From contig NZ_JBNFVY010000003.1 of assembly GCF_049943335.1 (NCBI RefSeq), positions 248,001-312,000 on the forward strand: DNA of 64,000 nucleotides. Reading direction: 5' to 3'. Made by a program: the position numbers and the translations under genes. Source of the DNA: JBNFVY01 sp049943335 (GTDB lineage Bacteria > Pseudomonadota > Alphaproteobacteria > Rhodobacterales > Rhodobacteraceae). The notes under the pieces are model-generated. The model searched no databases, had not been told where the DNA came from, and was given only the letters and a program-made list of their open reading frames with translations. Below are positions 52,181 to 62,626 of this stretch, in pieces (position 1 is the first letter of the stretch; the number at the start of each line of letters is the position of its first letter).

Positions 52181-54838
52181 TTATCCTCCGATGATGGCTT
52201 CAGCGGCCTTGATCGCGGCGTCGGCATTGGTGGCATCCTTGCCGCCGCCCTGCGCCATATCCGGGCGGCCACCGCCCCCCTTGCCGCCCAGTTCCGGGGT
52301 CGCCGCGCGGACCAGATCCACGGCGCTGACCCTATCCGTCAGGTCTTTGGTCACGCCGGCGGCGACGGCGGCCTTGCCGTCTGCTTCGGCAATCAGCAGG
52401 ATCGCCCCCGAACCAAGACGTTGCTTGTGTTCGTCGATCAGCGCGGGCAGATCGCGGCCAGAAACACCGGACAACACCTGGGCCAGAAACGGCACCCCGC
52501 CAATATCCTTTGCCTGCGCGCCCCCGCCCTGTCCGGCGCCGCCAGACATGGCCAGTTGTCGGCGCAATGTGGCCAGTTCATTGTCCATCTTCTTGCGTTC
52601 GTCCAAAAGGGCCTTGACCCGGTCGACCACCTCGCCCGGTTGCGCCTTGAGCATCCCTGCGACTTCATTCACGCGGTTGGCGGCCTCGACCAGATAGGCG
52701 CGTGCGGCCTCGCCCGTCAGCGCTTCGATCCGGCGCACCCCAGCTGACGAGGCACTGTCACCCAAAATGACGCACAGGCCGATGTCGCCGGTCTGCGCGA
52801 CATGCGTGCCCCCGCACAGTTCGATCGAATAGGTGTCGCCATCAGCGCCCTTGCCGGTGGGCGCGCGGCCCATCGATACAACCCGAACCTCATCGCCATA
52901 CTTTTCACCAAACAGCGCCTGGGCCCCGATCGCACGCGCGTCATCGGGTGTCATGATCCGGGTTTCCACAGACGTGTTCTGCCGGATAAAGGCGTTCACA
53001 TCGCTTTCAACCTTGGCCAGTTCTTCCGCATTCAGGGCCTTGGCGTGGCTGAAATCAAAGCGCAGCCGGTCCGCTGCATTCAAAGAGCCGCGTTGCGCCA
53101 CATGATCACCCAGCGTTTCCCGCAGGGCTTCATGCAACAAATGGGTCGCCGAATGGTTGGCCCGAATGGCGCTGCGGCGGGCGTGGTCAACTTCAAGCTT
53201 GGCCGGGGAACCCAGTGTTATCGTGCCCTCGCGCACGTCGACCATGTGGATGAACACGCCGGCAACCTTTTTCGTATCCGTCACCACGGCCATGCCATCT
53301 TCGGTCCGGATCACGCCGGTATCGCCGATCTGGCCGCCGCTTTCGCCATAAAACGGCGTCTGGTTGACGATGATCTGGCCGGTCGCACCTTCTTTCAGGC
53401 AATCGACCCGAGCGCCGTCGGCAACGATGGCTACGATCTGCCCTTCGGCTTTTTCCGTGTCGTAGCCCAGGAATTCGGTCGTGCCCTTATCTTCGGCGAT
53501 ATCAAACCAGATGGTCGCGTCGGCGGTCTCACCCGACCCCGACCAAGCCGCCCGCGCCTTGGCTTTTTGCTCGGCCATGGCCGCGTCGAATCCGTCGGTA
53601 TCAACCTCGCGTGATTTCTCGCGCAGGGCATCTTGGGTCAGGTCCAGCGGGAACCCGTAGGTGTCGTAGAGCTTGAACGCCGCCTCGCCCGGCAGCGCGG
53701 CCCCTTCGGGCAAATCGGCCAGTTCTGCATCCAGCAATTTCAGCCCGCGATCCAGCGTGGTCAGGAACCGCGTTTCTTCCAGTTTCAGCGTTTCTTCGAT
53801 CAACGACTGGGCCTGGCGCAGTTCGGTGTAATGGCCACCCATTTCCGCCACCAGCGCGGGAACCAGACGGTGCATGACCGGATCCTTGGCGCCCAGCAGA
53901 TGCGCGTGGCGCATGGCCCGGCGCATGATCCGCCTGAGCACATAGCCGCGCCCTTCGTTCGACGGCATGACCCCATCGGCAATCAAGAAAGACGTGCTAC
54001 GCAGATGGTCCGCGATCACACGGTGATGCACGTTGCCTTCGCCATCGGGCGCCCCATCGGTCGCATTGGCGCTGGCTTCGATCAACGCGCGCATCAGATC
54101 GGTATCGTAATTGTCGTGCTTGCCTTGCAAGAGCGCACCGATCCGCTCCAGCCCCATGCCGGTATCGATCGACTGCATATCCAGATCGACCATGCTGCCG
54201 TCTTCGAACTGCTCGTTCTGCATGAACACAACGTTCCAGATTTCGATGAACCGGTCGCCGTCTTCGTCGGCCGAGCCGGGGGGGCCGCCCCAGATATGAT
54301 CGCCGTGGTCGTAGAAAATCTCGGTGCAGGGACCACAGGGGCCGGTCGGGCCCATCTGCCAGAAATTGTCAGACGTGGCGATACGGATGATCCGGTCTTC
54401 GGGCACACCGATTTTCTTCCACATCTCGTATGCTTCTTCATCGGTATGGTAGACCGTGGTCAGCAGACGCGAGGCATCAATACCGAAATCTTTCGTCAGC
54501 AGTTCCCAGGCAAAGGGAATGGCTTCGGTTTTAAAGTAGTCCCCGAAACTGAAATTTCCCAGCATTTCAAAAAACGTATGGTGTCGGGCCGTATACCCGA
54601 CATTGTCCAGATCGTTGTGCTTGCCACCCGCACGCACACATTTCTGCGACGTCGTCGCGCGCACATAGTCGCGTTTTTCGACCCCGGTAAAACAGTTCTT
54701 GAACTGCACCATGCCAGAATTGGTGAACATGAGAGTGGGATCGTTGCGCGGCACCAGCGGCGAGCTGTCGACGACCGTATGGCCGTTGCGCGCAAAGTAA
54801 TCGAGGAAGGTCGAGCGGATATCGTTAAGGCTTGCCAT
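52181..54838 (-). CDS. alaS: Alanyl-tRNA synthetase
   Basis: 885 residues, full length. Class II core (FTNSGMVQFKNCFTG, TTSQKCVRAGGKHNDL), the editing domain with HSATHLLHEAL and CGGTHVAQTGDIG, and the C-Ala domain. ATG 54838 is the usual family start; the frame extends to 54913 without support. Confidence 0.96.
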   Translation of the reverse strand: MASLNDIRSTFLDYFARNGHTVVDSSPLVPRNDPTLMFTNSGMVQFKNCFTGVEKRDYVRATTSQKCVRAGGKHNDLDNVGYTARHHTFFEMLGNFSFGDYFKTEAIPFAWELLTKDFGIDASRLLTTVYHTDEEAYEMWKKIGVPEDRIIRIATSDNFWQMGPTGPCGPCTEIFYDHGDHIWGGPPGSADEDGDRFIEIWNVVFMQNEQFEDGSMVDLDMQSIDTGMGLERIGALLQGKHDNYDTDLMRALIEASANATDGAPDGEGNVHHRVIADHLRSTSFLIADGVMPSNEGRGYVLRRIMRRAMRHAHLLGAKDPVMHRLVPALVAEMGGHYTELRQAQSLIEETLKLEETRFLTTLDRGLKLLDAELADLPEGAALPGEAAFKLYDTYGFPLDLTQDALREKSREVDTDGFDAAMAEQKAKARAAWSGSGETADATIWFDIAEDKGTTEFLGYDTEKAEGQIVAIVADGARVDCLKEGATGQIIVNQTPFYGESGGQIGDTGVIRTEDGMAVVTDTKKVAGVFIHMVDVREGTITLGSPAKLEVDHARRSAIRANHSATHLLHEALRETLGDHVAQRGSLNAADRLRFDFSHAKALNAEELAKVESDVNAFIRQNTSVETRIMTPDDARAIGAQALFGEKYGDEVRVVSMGRAPTGKGADGDTYSIELCGGTHVAQTGDIGLCVILGDSASSAGVRRIEALTGEAARAYLVEAANRVNEVAGMLKAQPGEVVDRVKALLDERKKMDNELATLRRQLAMSGGAGQGGGAQAKDIGGVPFLAQVLSGVSGRDLPALIDEHKQRLGSGAILLIAEADGKAAVAAGVTKDLTDRVSAVDLVRAATPELGGKGGGGRPDMAQGGGKDATNADAAIKAAEAIIGG

Positions 54839-54919
54839 GTGGGCGGGCTCTTGCGGTTCAAATTTCGTTCGAACCCATTTACGCGCGCGCGCCGTGCCTG
54901 TCCACAGGTTCAAAAAGAT

Positions 54920-54945
54920 AAGGCCGGGCGCACAGGCCCGGCCTT
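54920..54945 (-). terminator. recA terminator
   Basis: On the minus strand, stem AAGGCCGGG/CCCGGCCTT followed by ATCTTTTTG, just after the recA stop. Confidence 0.75.
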
Positions 54946-54971
54946 GTGTTCTGATCAGAGCGGATGATGCG

Positions 54972-56057
54972 TCATTCTTCCATCAGCGCATCGTCCGTAC
55001 CATCATTCGCCGGGGGCTCGGGCATGTCGAATTCCAGCCCATGCGCCGCGCGGATCTTATCTTCGATCTGGTACGCAATCTGGCTGTTTTCGCGCAGGAA
55101 CTGTTTGGCGTTTTCACGCCCCTGACCGATCCGTTCGTCGCCATAACTGAACCAGCTGCCGGATTTTTCCACGACACCCGCCTTGACCCCAAGGTCAAGA
55201 AGTTCGCCCATCTTGCTGATGCCTTCGCCATACATGATGTCGAATTCCACCTGCTTGAACGGCGGGCTGACCTTGTTTTTCACGACTTTGACTCGGGTCT
55301 GGTTGCCGACCACTTCGTCGCGGTCCTTGATCGCGCCGATGCGACGGATATCCAGACGCACAGAACTATAGAATTTCAGCGCGTTGCCGCCGGTTGTGGT
55401 TTCGGGGCTACCAAACATCACGCCGATCTTCATGCGAATCTGGTTGATGAAGATCACGGTGCATTTGGTCCGGCTGATCGAGCCTGTCAGCTTGCGCATC
55501 GCCTGGCTCATCAGGCGGGCCTGAACGCCAACGTTGCTGTCACCCATGTCGCCTTCCAGTTCGCTCTTCGGCGTCAGCGCCGCAACCGAATCGACCACGA
55601 CCATATTGACAGCACCAGAGCGCACCAGCGTGTCGACGATTTCCAGCGCTTGCTCACCTGTGTCGGGCTGCGAAATGAGCAGCTCGTCAAGGTTTACACC
55701 CAGTTTCCTGGCATAGATCGGATCAAGCGCGTGCTCGGCGTCGACAAAGGCGCAGACCCCGCCCTTTTTCTGTTCCTCGGCCACACAATGCAGTGTCAGC
55801 GTCGTTTTGCCCGAGCTTTCAGGCCCATAGATTTCGACGATTCGCCCCTTGGGCACACCGCCGATCCCGAGCGCTATATCCAACCCCAGAGAACCGGTCG
55901 ATGTCGCTTCAATTTCCTGCACGGGATTGTCCGCGCCCAGCTTCATGATTGACCCTTTGCCGAACTGCCGCTCGATCTGGGCCAGCGCCGAATCCAGCGC
56001 CTTCTGTTTTTCGCTGTCGCGTTTGTCTGCCATGTCCAAAACTGATGCTGATGCCAT
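54972..56057 (-). CDS. recA: Recombinase RecA
   Basis: 361 residues. Walker A GPESSGKTTL, loop L1 and L2 regions (MGDSNVGVQARLMSQAMRKL), and an acidic C-terminal tail. ATG 56057 with AAGGACC upstream is the likely start; ATG 56033 is an alternative. Preceded by a LexA box and followed by a terminator. Confidence 0.96.
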   Translation of the reverse strand: MASASVLDMADKRDSEKQKALDSALAQIERQFGKGSIMKLGADNPVQEIEATSTGSLGLDIALGIGGVPKGRIVEIYGPESSGKTTLTLHCVAEEQKKGGVCAFVDAEHALDPIYARKLGVNLDELLISQPDTGEQALEIVDTLVRSGAVNMVVVDSVAALTPKSELEGDMGDSNVGVQARLMSQAMRKLTGSISRTKCTVIFINQIRMKIGVMFGSPETTTGGNALKFYSSVRLDIRRIGAIKDRDEVVGNQTRVKVVKNKVSPPFKQVEFDIMYGEGISKMGELLDLGVKAGVVEKSGSWFSYGDERIGQGRENAKQFLRENSQIAYQIEDKIRAAHGLEFDMPEPPANDGTDDALMEE

Positions 56058-56106
56058 ACCTGTGGTCCTTATTTCACACCCCGACCGGGGCGGCAATGCT
56101 GCTTAT

Positions 56107-56121
56107 GTTCGCCTCTTGTTC
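56107..56121. promoter_or_regulatory. LexA (SOS) box upstream of recA
   Basis: GTTC-N7-GTTC, exactly the alphaproteobacterial LexA operator, 50 bases upstream of the recA start. The 240-base region 56058-56296 holds no gene. Confidence 0.75.
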
Positions 56122-56296
56122 TTGCCCTTGGTTATGAGCACAAAAAGAGAACATTTCAACTAAATTCAACGTAATTCGAGTATGGCTTACGATTAGCTAA
56201 TGAAACCTTATCGCCCAGAGATATCAGTGCGCAAAACACTGGATCGCCGAGGATTTCGCAATTTTACAAGGGATCACAATACCCTATAGCCCAAAG

Positions 56297-58633
56297 CTAA
56301 TGTTCGCGCCCCTGCACTGTCGACGTCAGGTCCGCCAGGCTGAACGGTTTCGGCAAGAACACCGAATTGGGAATTTCGGCCTGCTGGCTGGAAAAGCTCT
56401 CTTCTGCGTAGCCTGACATGAACACCACTTTGACCCCGGGCCGGCCCACCAGTGCTTTGGCGACCCAACTGGGACCGTCCATGCCGGGCATGATCACGTC
56501 GGTCACGAACACATCAATGTCCAGGGTGTCGTCTTTCAGGATTTCGAGCGCCTCTTCCGCGCAATCCGCTTCAATGACCGTGTACCCGCGCATCTGCAAC
56601 GCCCGCGACGCCACAGCGCGCACCGGCGCTTCGTCTTCGACCAAAAGGATCGTGCCCGAGTCGAAGCTGGTGGTTTCTTCCAATTGCGACTTTGGGGCTT
56701 CAACCGTCGCGGTTTCCACGATTTCCGGTGCGGGCAGGTAGACTTGGAATTCAGTCCCTTGCCCGACAATTGAATCCACAAAAATGAACCCGCCGGTCTG
56801 TTTGACGATGCCATACGCCGTCGAAAGGCCCAGGCCCGTCCCCTCTCCGGTTTTCTTGGTCGTAAAGAACGGCTCGAAGATGGCCTGCAGCTTGTCGCTG
56901 GGGATTCCCTTGCCCTGGTCCTTGACGGACACAACGCAATAATCACCCGCTGGAACCTTCGCCCGGTCACGCTCGAGCGGTTGCGACAAATGCTCGGCGC
57001 GGGTGGAAATAACGATTTCTCCGCCGTCCTGCATCGCGTCGCGCGCGTTGACGACCAAATTCATCAAAACCTGCTCGATCTGCCGTTTGTCAGCAAGAAT
57101 CGGGCGCAGGTCGGGGTCGTGCTCAAGCTTCAATGAGACCTTTTCACCGACAAGTCGGTTCAGCAAATGTGCCAGATCGGACAGGGTGTCGCGCAAATGG
57201 ACCGTTTCGGCCTTTAGCGTCTGCTTGCGCGAAAACGCAAGGAGTTGCCCGACCAGCGAAGCCGCACGGTTGGCATTCTGGTGAATCTGCACCAGGTCCG
57301 CATATTCCGGGTCAGACCGGTCGTGACGCAGCAACAACAAGTCGCAATGCCCTGAAATCGCTGTCAAAAGATTGTTAAAGTCGTGGGCAACGCCGCCTGC
57401 CAACTGACCGATGGCCTGCATTTTCTGACTTTGAACAAATTGTGCTTCCAGGGTTTTGAGTTCGGTCGAATCGTTCAGCACCGCAATGAGCGCTGTTTCG
57501 TCGCCTTCGATCACCCGGTTCAAGGTGACCTGGATGTAGGTTTCCTTGGACGCCCGGCTGGCGCGCATGATTTCGGGCTTCAAGACGGTGCGCCCTTCGG
57601 CCGCTTCGCGCACCCAATCGGATACCGAACGGCCAAGCCCTTCCACCAGGCTGGCAAAAGGATCACCCGCGACAGACGAAATACCCAACAGATGGCGCGC
57701 CGGCCGGTTGGCCAGCAACAGCGCACCCTTCGGTGAAATCTTCAACAGCGGGACGGGAAGCGCATCAAGCAATTCCCAATCGCCCGTCGGGCCACTTTCG
57801 CTTGGCAGGATATAAAGTTCCCGGCGCCCCGCGTCGTCTTGAACCTGTGCGATGCGGGCACGAAACTTGGACGTCGCACCGACGATCTCATGAATGTCGC
57901 CAGGGCGCAGAGGCAGATCGTTTATGATCCGATCCAAGGTCCCCACCTTGCTGCCAACGATATCGCGCATTGCCTGGTTCATGTTCAGGATGGTGCCGGT
58001 CTTGCTGACTGCCATCATCGGGATATGGATGGTGTCGGCACTTTGACCGGGCAATGCCCCGGCAAGGTCTTCCATCCGCCACACGTAACCCTCTGCATTT
58101 ATACGGTGCACGGACAGGCGCACATGACCGCGCCGTGACACGACATCTTCACGGGCCGAGCCATGGGCCAACGCGCGGTCCTGCAAGCGACCAAGTGTCG
58201 CCGTCGGTGATGCGAACAGATCCCCCATTGCGGCCAAGAGCGTTTCGCCCGTCGGCCCGAACCTGTCGACAGCCGCGCGATTGCGATACCTGATGACACC
58301 GTCGTCATCCGTCGCAAACACCGGTGCTGCATCATTTTCGGTAAAGCGGGACAAAATGCTGCGAAGCTTGGCGCGCGATCTCTTTTCGCGCCCCACAAGC
58401 GCCCGCACCAGCGATCCAACCCACATCAGCACCAACCCAGAGGCCAACAGGAACACCCCGATCCTGGGATCTGGCGCGGCAAAGGCGGCAATCACGAAGG
58501 CCAGGCCTGCAATGGCGATCAGGAAAACGCGCGGCGCCAGTTTTTCGGCGGCACGCACCATAGGCGATGGATTTAGGCTTTGATCAGACAAGGGAGAAGT
58601 TCCGTTAACGATTCCTGAAAACCAGTTTCGCAA
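56297..58633 (-). CDS. cckA: Hybrid sensor histidine kinase CckA
   Basis: 778 residues. Two membrane segments near 35-75, PAS-like domains about 100-385, HisKA with GQLAGGVAHDFNNLLTAISG, HATPase (NARDAMQDGG, GKGIPSDKLQ, GTGLGLSTAYGI), and a receiver domain at the end (TILLVEDEAPVR, TDVIMPGMDG). It is the top kinase of the CckA-ChpT-CtrA phosphorelay. The start is uncertain: TTG 58633 follows a GGGGAGG that itself lies in the CtrA box; ATG 58561 has no ribosome site. Confidence 0.92.
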   Translation of the reverse strand: MRNWFSGIVNGTSPLSDQSLNPSPMVRAAEKLAPRVFLIAIAGLAFVIAAFAAPDPRIGVFLLASGLVLMWVGSLVRALVGREKRSRAKLRSILSRFTENDAAPVFATDDDGVIRYRNRAAVDRFGPTGETLLAAMGDLFASPTATLGRLQDRALAHGSAREDVVSRRGHVRLSVHRINAEGYVWRMEDLAGALPGQSADTIHIPMMAVSKTGTILNMNQAMRDIVGSKVGTLDRIINDLPLRPGDIHEIVGATSKFRARIAQVQDDAGRRELYILPSESGPTGDWELLDALPVPLLKISPKGALLLANRPARHLLGISSVAGDPFASLVEGLGRSVSDWVREAAEGRTVLKPEIMRASRASKETYIQVTLNRVIEGDETALIAVLNDSTELKTLEAQFVQSQKMQAIGQLAGGVAHDFNNLLTAISGHCDLLLLRHDRSDPEYADLVQIHQNANRAASLVGQLLAFSRKQTLKAETVHLRDTLSDLAHLLNRLVGEKVSLKLEHDPDLRPILADKRQIEQVLMNLVVNARDAMQDGGEIVISTRAEHLSQPLERDRAKVPAGDYCVVSVKDQGKGIPSDKLQAIFEPFFTTKKTGEGTGLGLSTAYGIVKQTGGFIFVDSIVGQGTEFQVYLPAPEIVETATVEAPKSQLEETTSFDSGTILLVEDEAPVRAVASRALQMRGYTVIEADCAEEALEILKDDTLDIDVFVTDVIMPGMDGPSWVAKALVGRPGVKVVFMSGYAEESFSSQQAEIPNSVFLPKPFSLADLTSTVQGREH

Positions 58634-58641
58634 AGCTATGG

Positions 58642-58657
58642 TTAACCTCCCCTTAAC
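58642..58657. promoter_or_regulatory. CtrA-type box before cckA
   Basis: TTAA-CCTCCCC-TTAAC matches the CtrA consensus TTAA-N7-TTAAC exactly and lies 9 bases upstream of the likely cckA start. It suggests CtrA feeds back on its own kinase gene. Confidence 0.6.
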
Positions 58658-58705
58658 GGCGGATGAAATTACAGAGTTTCCCGCATAGGTTGAGTATGCC
58701 TGTCG

Positions 58706-59881
58706 TCAGCCGCGCGTCAATACCGCTGCAAAGAAACCATCCCCTCCATCGCACGGTGTGAAATGGCGCCGATCGCGCTCTTGCCATTCAGGGTTGTCGC
58801 TTAAAAATGCGTCGACCTGACCGTCGTTTTCGGCTTTGAACAGCGAACATGTGGCATAGACCAGCATTCCGCTGGGGCGACAACAACCGGCCGCTTGCTG
58901 CAAAACATCACCTTGCAGCGCAACCAATTCGGAAAGGCGGCGCGTATCCAACAGCCATTTGGCCTGGGGCGTGCGACGCCAGGCACCTGATCCGGAACAC
59001 GGCGCATCGACGAAAACGACATCGTAATCCCCCCCCGGAGACCCCGGCGCGGCGATCGTCACAGGGTCCAAACCGGCCCGACCGGCGCGCATGGGAATAT
59101 CCGACATGCGACGCGCGTCCACGTCATGCGCGGTCAGGGCGATGTCGTGTTTCGCGCCCATCGCCAAGAGCTTTCCACCGCCCCCCGCGCAATAATCCAG
59201 AACCGACATCCCGCTCGACAAGGGCACCATGTCGACAACCGCCTGACTGGCCGCATCCTGCAATTCGACCAACCCCTGCGCGAAGGCCGCTGAATGTGCA
59301 ATCCGCCGGGAATTGCGCGTCACCTCCAGGGCCGATGGCGACAATGGGTGGGGTTGCGCGTCGATGTCGTCGCGGGCCAGAGCCTCAATTGCCGTGGACA
59401 CGTCTGTTTTGCGCAGGTTTACCCGCAGGAACACGGGCGCGCGCTGACGCATCAGCCTTAGCACATCGTCGCATTGCGCGCCGAGCGCTTCGTCGAATTT
59501 CGGCAACAGCCAGTCCGGGCAATCCAGCTGCACCCCGCGCGGCGCATCTTCCAGGCCCGGGGCCGCCAATTCTTCGGGCCCCAACGGATCAGGCGCGTAT
59601 TTGTCGCCGGTAAACACCAGCGCCGGATCCTGACCCTTTGCGCGTAAACTGCCAAGGATGACGGCGCGCGCCGTGGGTTGGTGCCCCGCCCCGCCCAGCC
59701 AGGCATACGAGCGCTGGCATCGGATGGCGTCGAACACCAGATCCCGGATCGCTGCACGATCCTTGGACCCGGCATAGCGATTGCCCCGCGCCCATCTGGT
59801 CAGGCATTTCTCGGCAGGGTCGCCGACCAGGATTTGCTCCAACAGGTCGATCGCCGCGGCATGGCGCGCAGCGGGCGTCAA
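58706..59881 (-). CDS. RsmB/NOP2-family RNA (cytosine-5) methyltransferase
   Basis: 391 residues. SAM-binding VLDYCAGGGGK, the DAPCSGSGAWRR and ATCSLFKAEN motifs carrying the two catalytic cysteines of m5C methyltransferases. An N-terminal NusB-like region is short. The start TTG at 59881 overlaps the stop of the MBL gene (TTGA) and fits the family start TPAARHAAAIDLL. Substrate is probably 16S rRNA. Confidence 0.88.
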   Translation of the reverse strand: MTPAARHAAAIDLLEQILVGDPAEKCLTRWARGNRYAGSKDRAAIRDLVFDAIRCQRSYAWLGGAGHQPTARAVILGSLRAKGQDPALVFTGDKYAPDPLGPEELAAPGLEDAPRGVQLDCPDWLLPKFDEALGAQCDDVLRLMRQRAPVFLRVNLRKTDVSTAIEALARDDIDAQPHPLSPSALEVTRNSRRIAHSAAFAQGLVELQDAASQAVVDMVPLSSGMSVLDYCAGGGGKLLAMGAKHDIALTAHDVDARRMSDIPMRAGRAGLDPVTIAAPGSPGGDYDVVFVDAPCSGSGAWRRTPQAKWLLDTRRLSELVALQGDVLQQAAGCCRPSGMLVYATCSLFKAENDGQVDAFLSDNPEWQERDRRHFTPCDGGDGFFAAVLTRG

Positions 59882-60717
59882 GTCACGGGAACAAAGGCAT
59901 AACCGGTGCCCTTGCGCTCGACGCGGCCAAATTTGTTCGGTCCCAGAATGTGCCCGCCAGTAAAGACGACGCCGTCGGACGCCATTTGATCCAGAATTGC
60001 CTTGCGTGCGTCGCGCGCCGCATCCGGATCCAGATCGAAACCGATCCCGATTTCAGGGTTGGTCAGTTGCAGGACCTGTGCGTGCACGATGTCAGCCGCA
60101 ATCAGGGCCTGTGCGTCGCCATCCGATACCCTCAGACCCATGTGTCCGGGCGTGTGGCCGGGCAACGGCATCGCTTCAATCCCGGATGCAATCGTGGCGG
60201 CGCCTTTGACGGCCGAGACCTGGTCCCCATAGGCCGACAAAACGGCCGCGGCGACCTGCTGCCAGCCTTCCAATGTTTCGCCCTTGCCCGCGACATTTGC
60301 GGGATCGGCCCAGAAATCACGTTCGGCTTCGTTGACCACCACCTCGGCGTTGGTAAACACGGCCGCGCCATCGGCGGTAATCGCACCGGCCACGTGATCG
60401 GGATGCATATGGGTAAAGACAAGGCGCGTGATCTCATCGGGCCGGACACCGGCCTTGGCCAGCGTCTCGGGCAAATGTCCGGCCACGGGGCCGAACAAAT
60501 CGCGCACGCCTGCGTCCACCAGCGTGATTCCATCGCCGCCCTCGATCAGGAACGCGTTGAAATTGGTTTGGATCGCATCGGCATGACAGGCGGCAAGGAT
60601 CGTGTCTATCTCGTCCTCGGAGGTATTCAGAAATTGCTCGGGCTCAAATTCGGTCGCCCCATCGGTCAAGACTGTGATTGATAACTTTCCAACGTCCAGC
60701 CGTACGTTCTGTGTCAT
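59878..60717 (-). CDS. MBL-fold metallo-hydrolase
   Basis: 279 residues. Zinc ligands in THMHPDHVAG and further His in GHTPGHMGLRV; the end has GGHILGPN. Resembles quorum-quenching and MBL hydrolases; substrate unknown. ATG 60717 with GGAGGGAG upstream decides the start. Confidence 0.87.
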   Translation of the reverse strand: MTQNVRLDVGKLSITVLTDGATEFEPEQFLNTSEDEIDTILAACHADAIQTNFNAFLIEGGDGITLVDAGVRDLFGPVAGHLPETLAKAGVRPDEITRLVFTHMHPDHVAGAITADGAAVFTNAEVVVNEAERDFWADPANVAGKGETLEGWQQVAAAVLSAYGDQVSAVKGAATIASGIEAMPLPGHTPGHMGLRVSDGDAQALIAADIVHAQVLQLTNPEIGIGFDLDPDAARDARKAILDQMASDGVVFTGGHILGPNKFGRVERKGTGYAFVPVT

Positions 60718-61097
60718 GGCTCTCCCTCCTGGTTGCAGCGTTCTTTCCATTTTGCGCGCGCAGCGGCGCGTTGCAAGTGATCCGTGTTCAAATCACTCAG
60801 CTCGGCGCTTTACGCCCCCTGTTTCGCTATTGCCCAAGGGTGCGCCAGCGTCGTGGCAGACGGCCAGAGTTTGACCGGCCGGCCTGTTTCGATCGCATTC
60901 CCGGCGCTTGCTGTTGACCGGTAAGGGGCGCTCACACAGCCCGAACCTGCGGCCGCCCAGGGCCAGAGCCTTGGGTCTGGGTCAAAGCATTGGGCATGGA
61001 CCCCAAAAAGTGCCCATCAAAGCATGGTCAAAAAGACCAACAATGCCCAAATGTTCGCCTGAGGTTCCGAGGCGCCCCGTTCGAGCAGTCTGGCCGA
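60718..61097. other. 380-base gap between the MBL gene and guaB
   Basis: No credible gene. It holds ATTGGGCAT (60989-60997) and its near-inverse ATGCCCAAAT (61043-61052), with a small hairpin TGGTC-AAAAA-GACCA (61025-61039) between. This may be the end of the guaB transcript. Confidence 0.4.
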
Positions 61098-62546
61098 TCA
61101 CCCGATCCGGTAGTTCGGGCTTTCGCGCGTGATCTGCACGTCGTGCACATGGCTTTCCTTCAGCCCTGCCCCGGTGATCTTGACGAATTTGCAGTCGCGC
61201 CGCATTTCTTCGACCGTAGCGCAACCGGTATAGCCCATTGCGGCGCGAAGTCCGCCGACCAGCTGGTGCACGACGGCGCCTGCGCTGCCCTTGTAGGGCA
61301 CCTGCCCTTCGATCCCTTCGGGCACCAGCTTGTCACTGGCCGCGTCCTTCTGGAAATACCGATCGGCCGAGCCGCGCGCCATAGCGCCCAGGCTGCCCAT
61401 GCCGCGGTAGGATTTATAGGACCGGCCCTGCCACAAGATCACCTCGCCCGGGCTTTCATCGGTGCCCGCGATCATGCTGCCAACCATGGCGCAGGACGCG
61501 CCCGCCGCGATGGCCTTGGCGAAATCGCCCGAGAACTTGATGCCGCCATCCGCGATAACCGGCACATCGCCTGCGGCGGTTGCGCAATCGGAAATGGCGG
61601 TCAGCTGGGGCACGCCCACCCCCGCAACCATCCGCGTGGTGCAGATCGACCCGGGCCCGATGCCCACCTTGACCGCGTCAGCGCCCGCGTCGATCAGCGC
61701 CTTGGTTGCATCGGCGGTGGCCACATTGCCGGCGATGATCTGTACGCTGTTCGATAAGTTCTTGGCCCGCGTGACAGCTTCGAGCACACCTTGCGAATGC
61801 CCGTGCGCCGTATCCACCACCACAATGTCCACGCCCGCGTCGATCAGGGCTTCGGCGCGCTCGAACCCGGATTCCCCGACCCCGGTGGCCGCCGCTACCC
61901 GCAAGCGGCCCAATTCGTCCTTGCAGGCGGTGGGGTTCAGAACGGCTTTTTCGGTATCCTTCAGCGTCAGCAGACCGGTCAGTTTGCCGTTCTTGTCGGT
62001 CACCAGCAGTTTTTCGATCCGGCGCGACTTCATCAGGCTGATCGCTTCATCGCGGTCAGCCGGTTCGCGCAAGATGGCCAGATTGTCTTGTGTCATCATC
62101 ACCTTGACGGGGGTATCGTCATGTTCGGCGAACCGCATGTCGCGGTTGGTCACGATGCCCACGACACGGTGCTGTTCATCGACGACCGGAAAGCCACTGA
62201 AACCGTAGCGTTCCGTCAACGCCTTGGCATCCGCCAGCGTCTGATCGGGCGTCAGGGTGATCGGGTTGTAGACGATCCCGCTTTCGAACCGTTTGACACG
62301 CCGCACTTCGCGGGCCTGCTCCTGTATGTCCAGGTTCTTGTGAATCACGCCGATCCCGCCCGCCTGAGCCATGGCGATGGCCATCCGCGCTTCGGTCACC
62401 GTATCCATGGCCGAAGACAAGAGCGGGATGTTCATCGCGATATCGCGGGTCACCTTGGTGCGCGTGTCAGCCGTGCTGGGCAACACACTAGAGGCGCCGG
62501 GAACAAGCAGAACATCATCAAAAGTGAGGGCCTCGCGAATCTCCAT
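61098..62546 (-). CDS. guaB: Inosine-5'-monophosphate dehydrogenase
   Basis: 482 residues. IMPDH barrel with the catalytic Cys in GPGSICTTRMVAG, two CBS domains at about 95-210 (GIVTNRDMRFAEHD), and the flap (YRGMGSLGAM). Catalyses the first step of GMP synthesis from IMP. Confidence 0.96.
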   Translation of the reverse strand: MEIREALTFDDVLLVPGASSVLPSTADTRTKVTRDIAMNIPLLSSAMDTVTEARMAIAMAQAGGIGVIHKNLDIQEQAREVRRVKRFESGIVYNPITLTPDQTLADAKALTERYGFSGFPVVDEQHRVVGIVTNRDMRFAEHDDTPVKVMMTQDNLAILREPADRDEAISLMKSRRIEKLLVTDKNGKLTGLLTLKDTEKAVLNPTACKDELGRLRVAAATGVGESGFERAEALIDAGVDIVVVDTAHGHSQGVLEAVTRAKNLSNSVQIIAGNVATADATKALIDAGADAVKVGIGPGSICTTRMVAGVGVPQLTAISDCATAAGDVPVIADGGIKFSGDFAKAIAAGASCAMVGSMIAGTDESPGEVILWQGRSYKSYRGMGSLGAMARGSADRYFQKDAASDKLVPEGIEGQVPYKGSAGAVVHQLVGGLRAAMGYTGCATVEEMRRDCKFVKITGAGLKESHVHDVQITRESPNYRIG

Positions 62547-62626
62547 GGGAGTACTCCTGAGATGGCTTCGTTTGGCACGTCCCTATCTCATGCATTCGCG
62601 GCGGGGGAAAGCCCTAAAAGCGGGGC

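Noticed and set aside
53633..54967. 444-codon open frame on the plus strand
   Set aside because: Antisense of alaS; the alaS protein is complete and well conserved on the other strand.
54837..55952. 371-codon open frame on the plus strand
   Set aside because: Antisense of recA with no recognisable domain.
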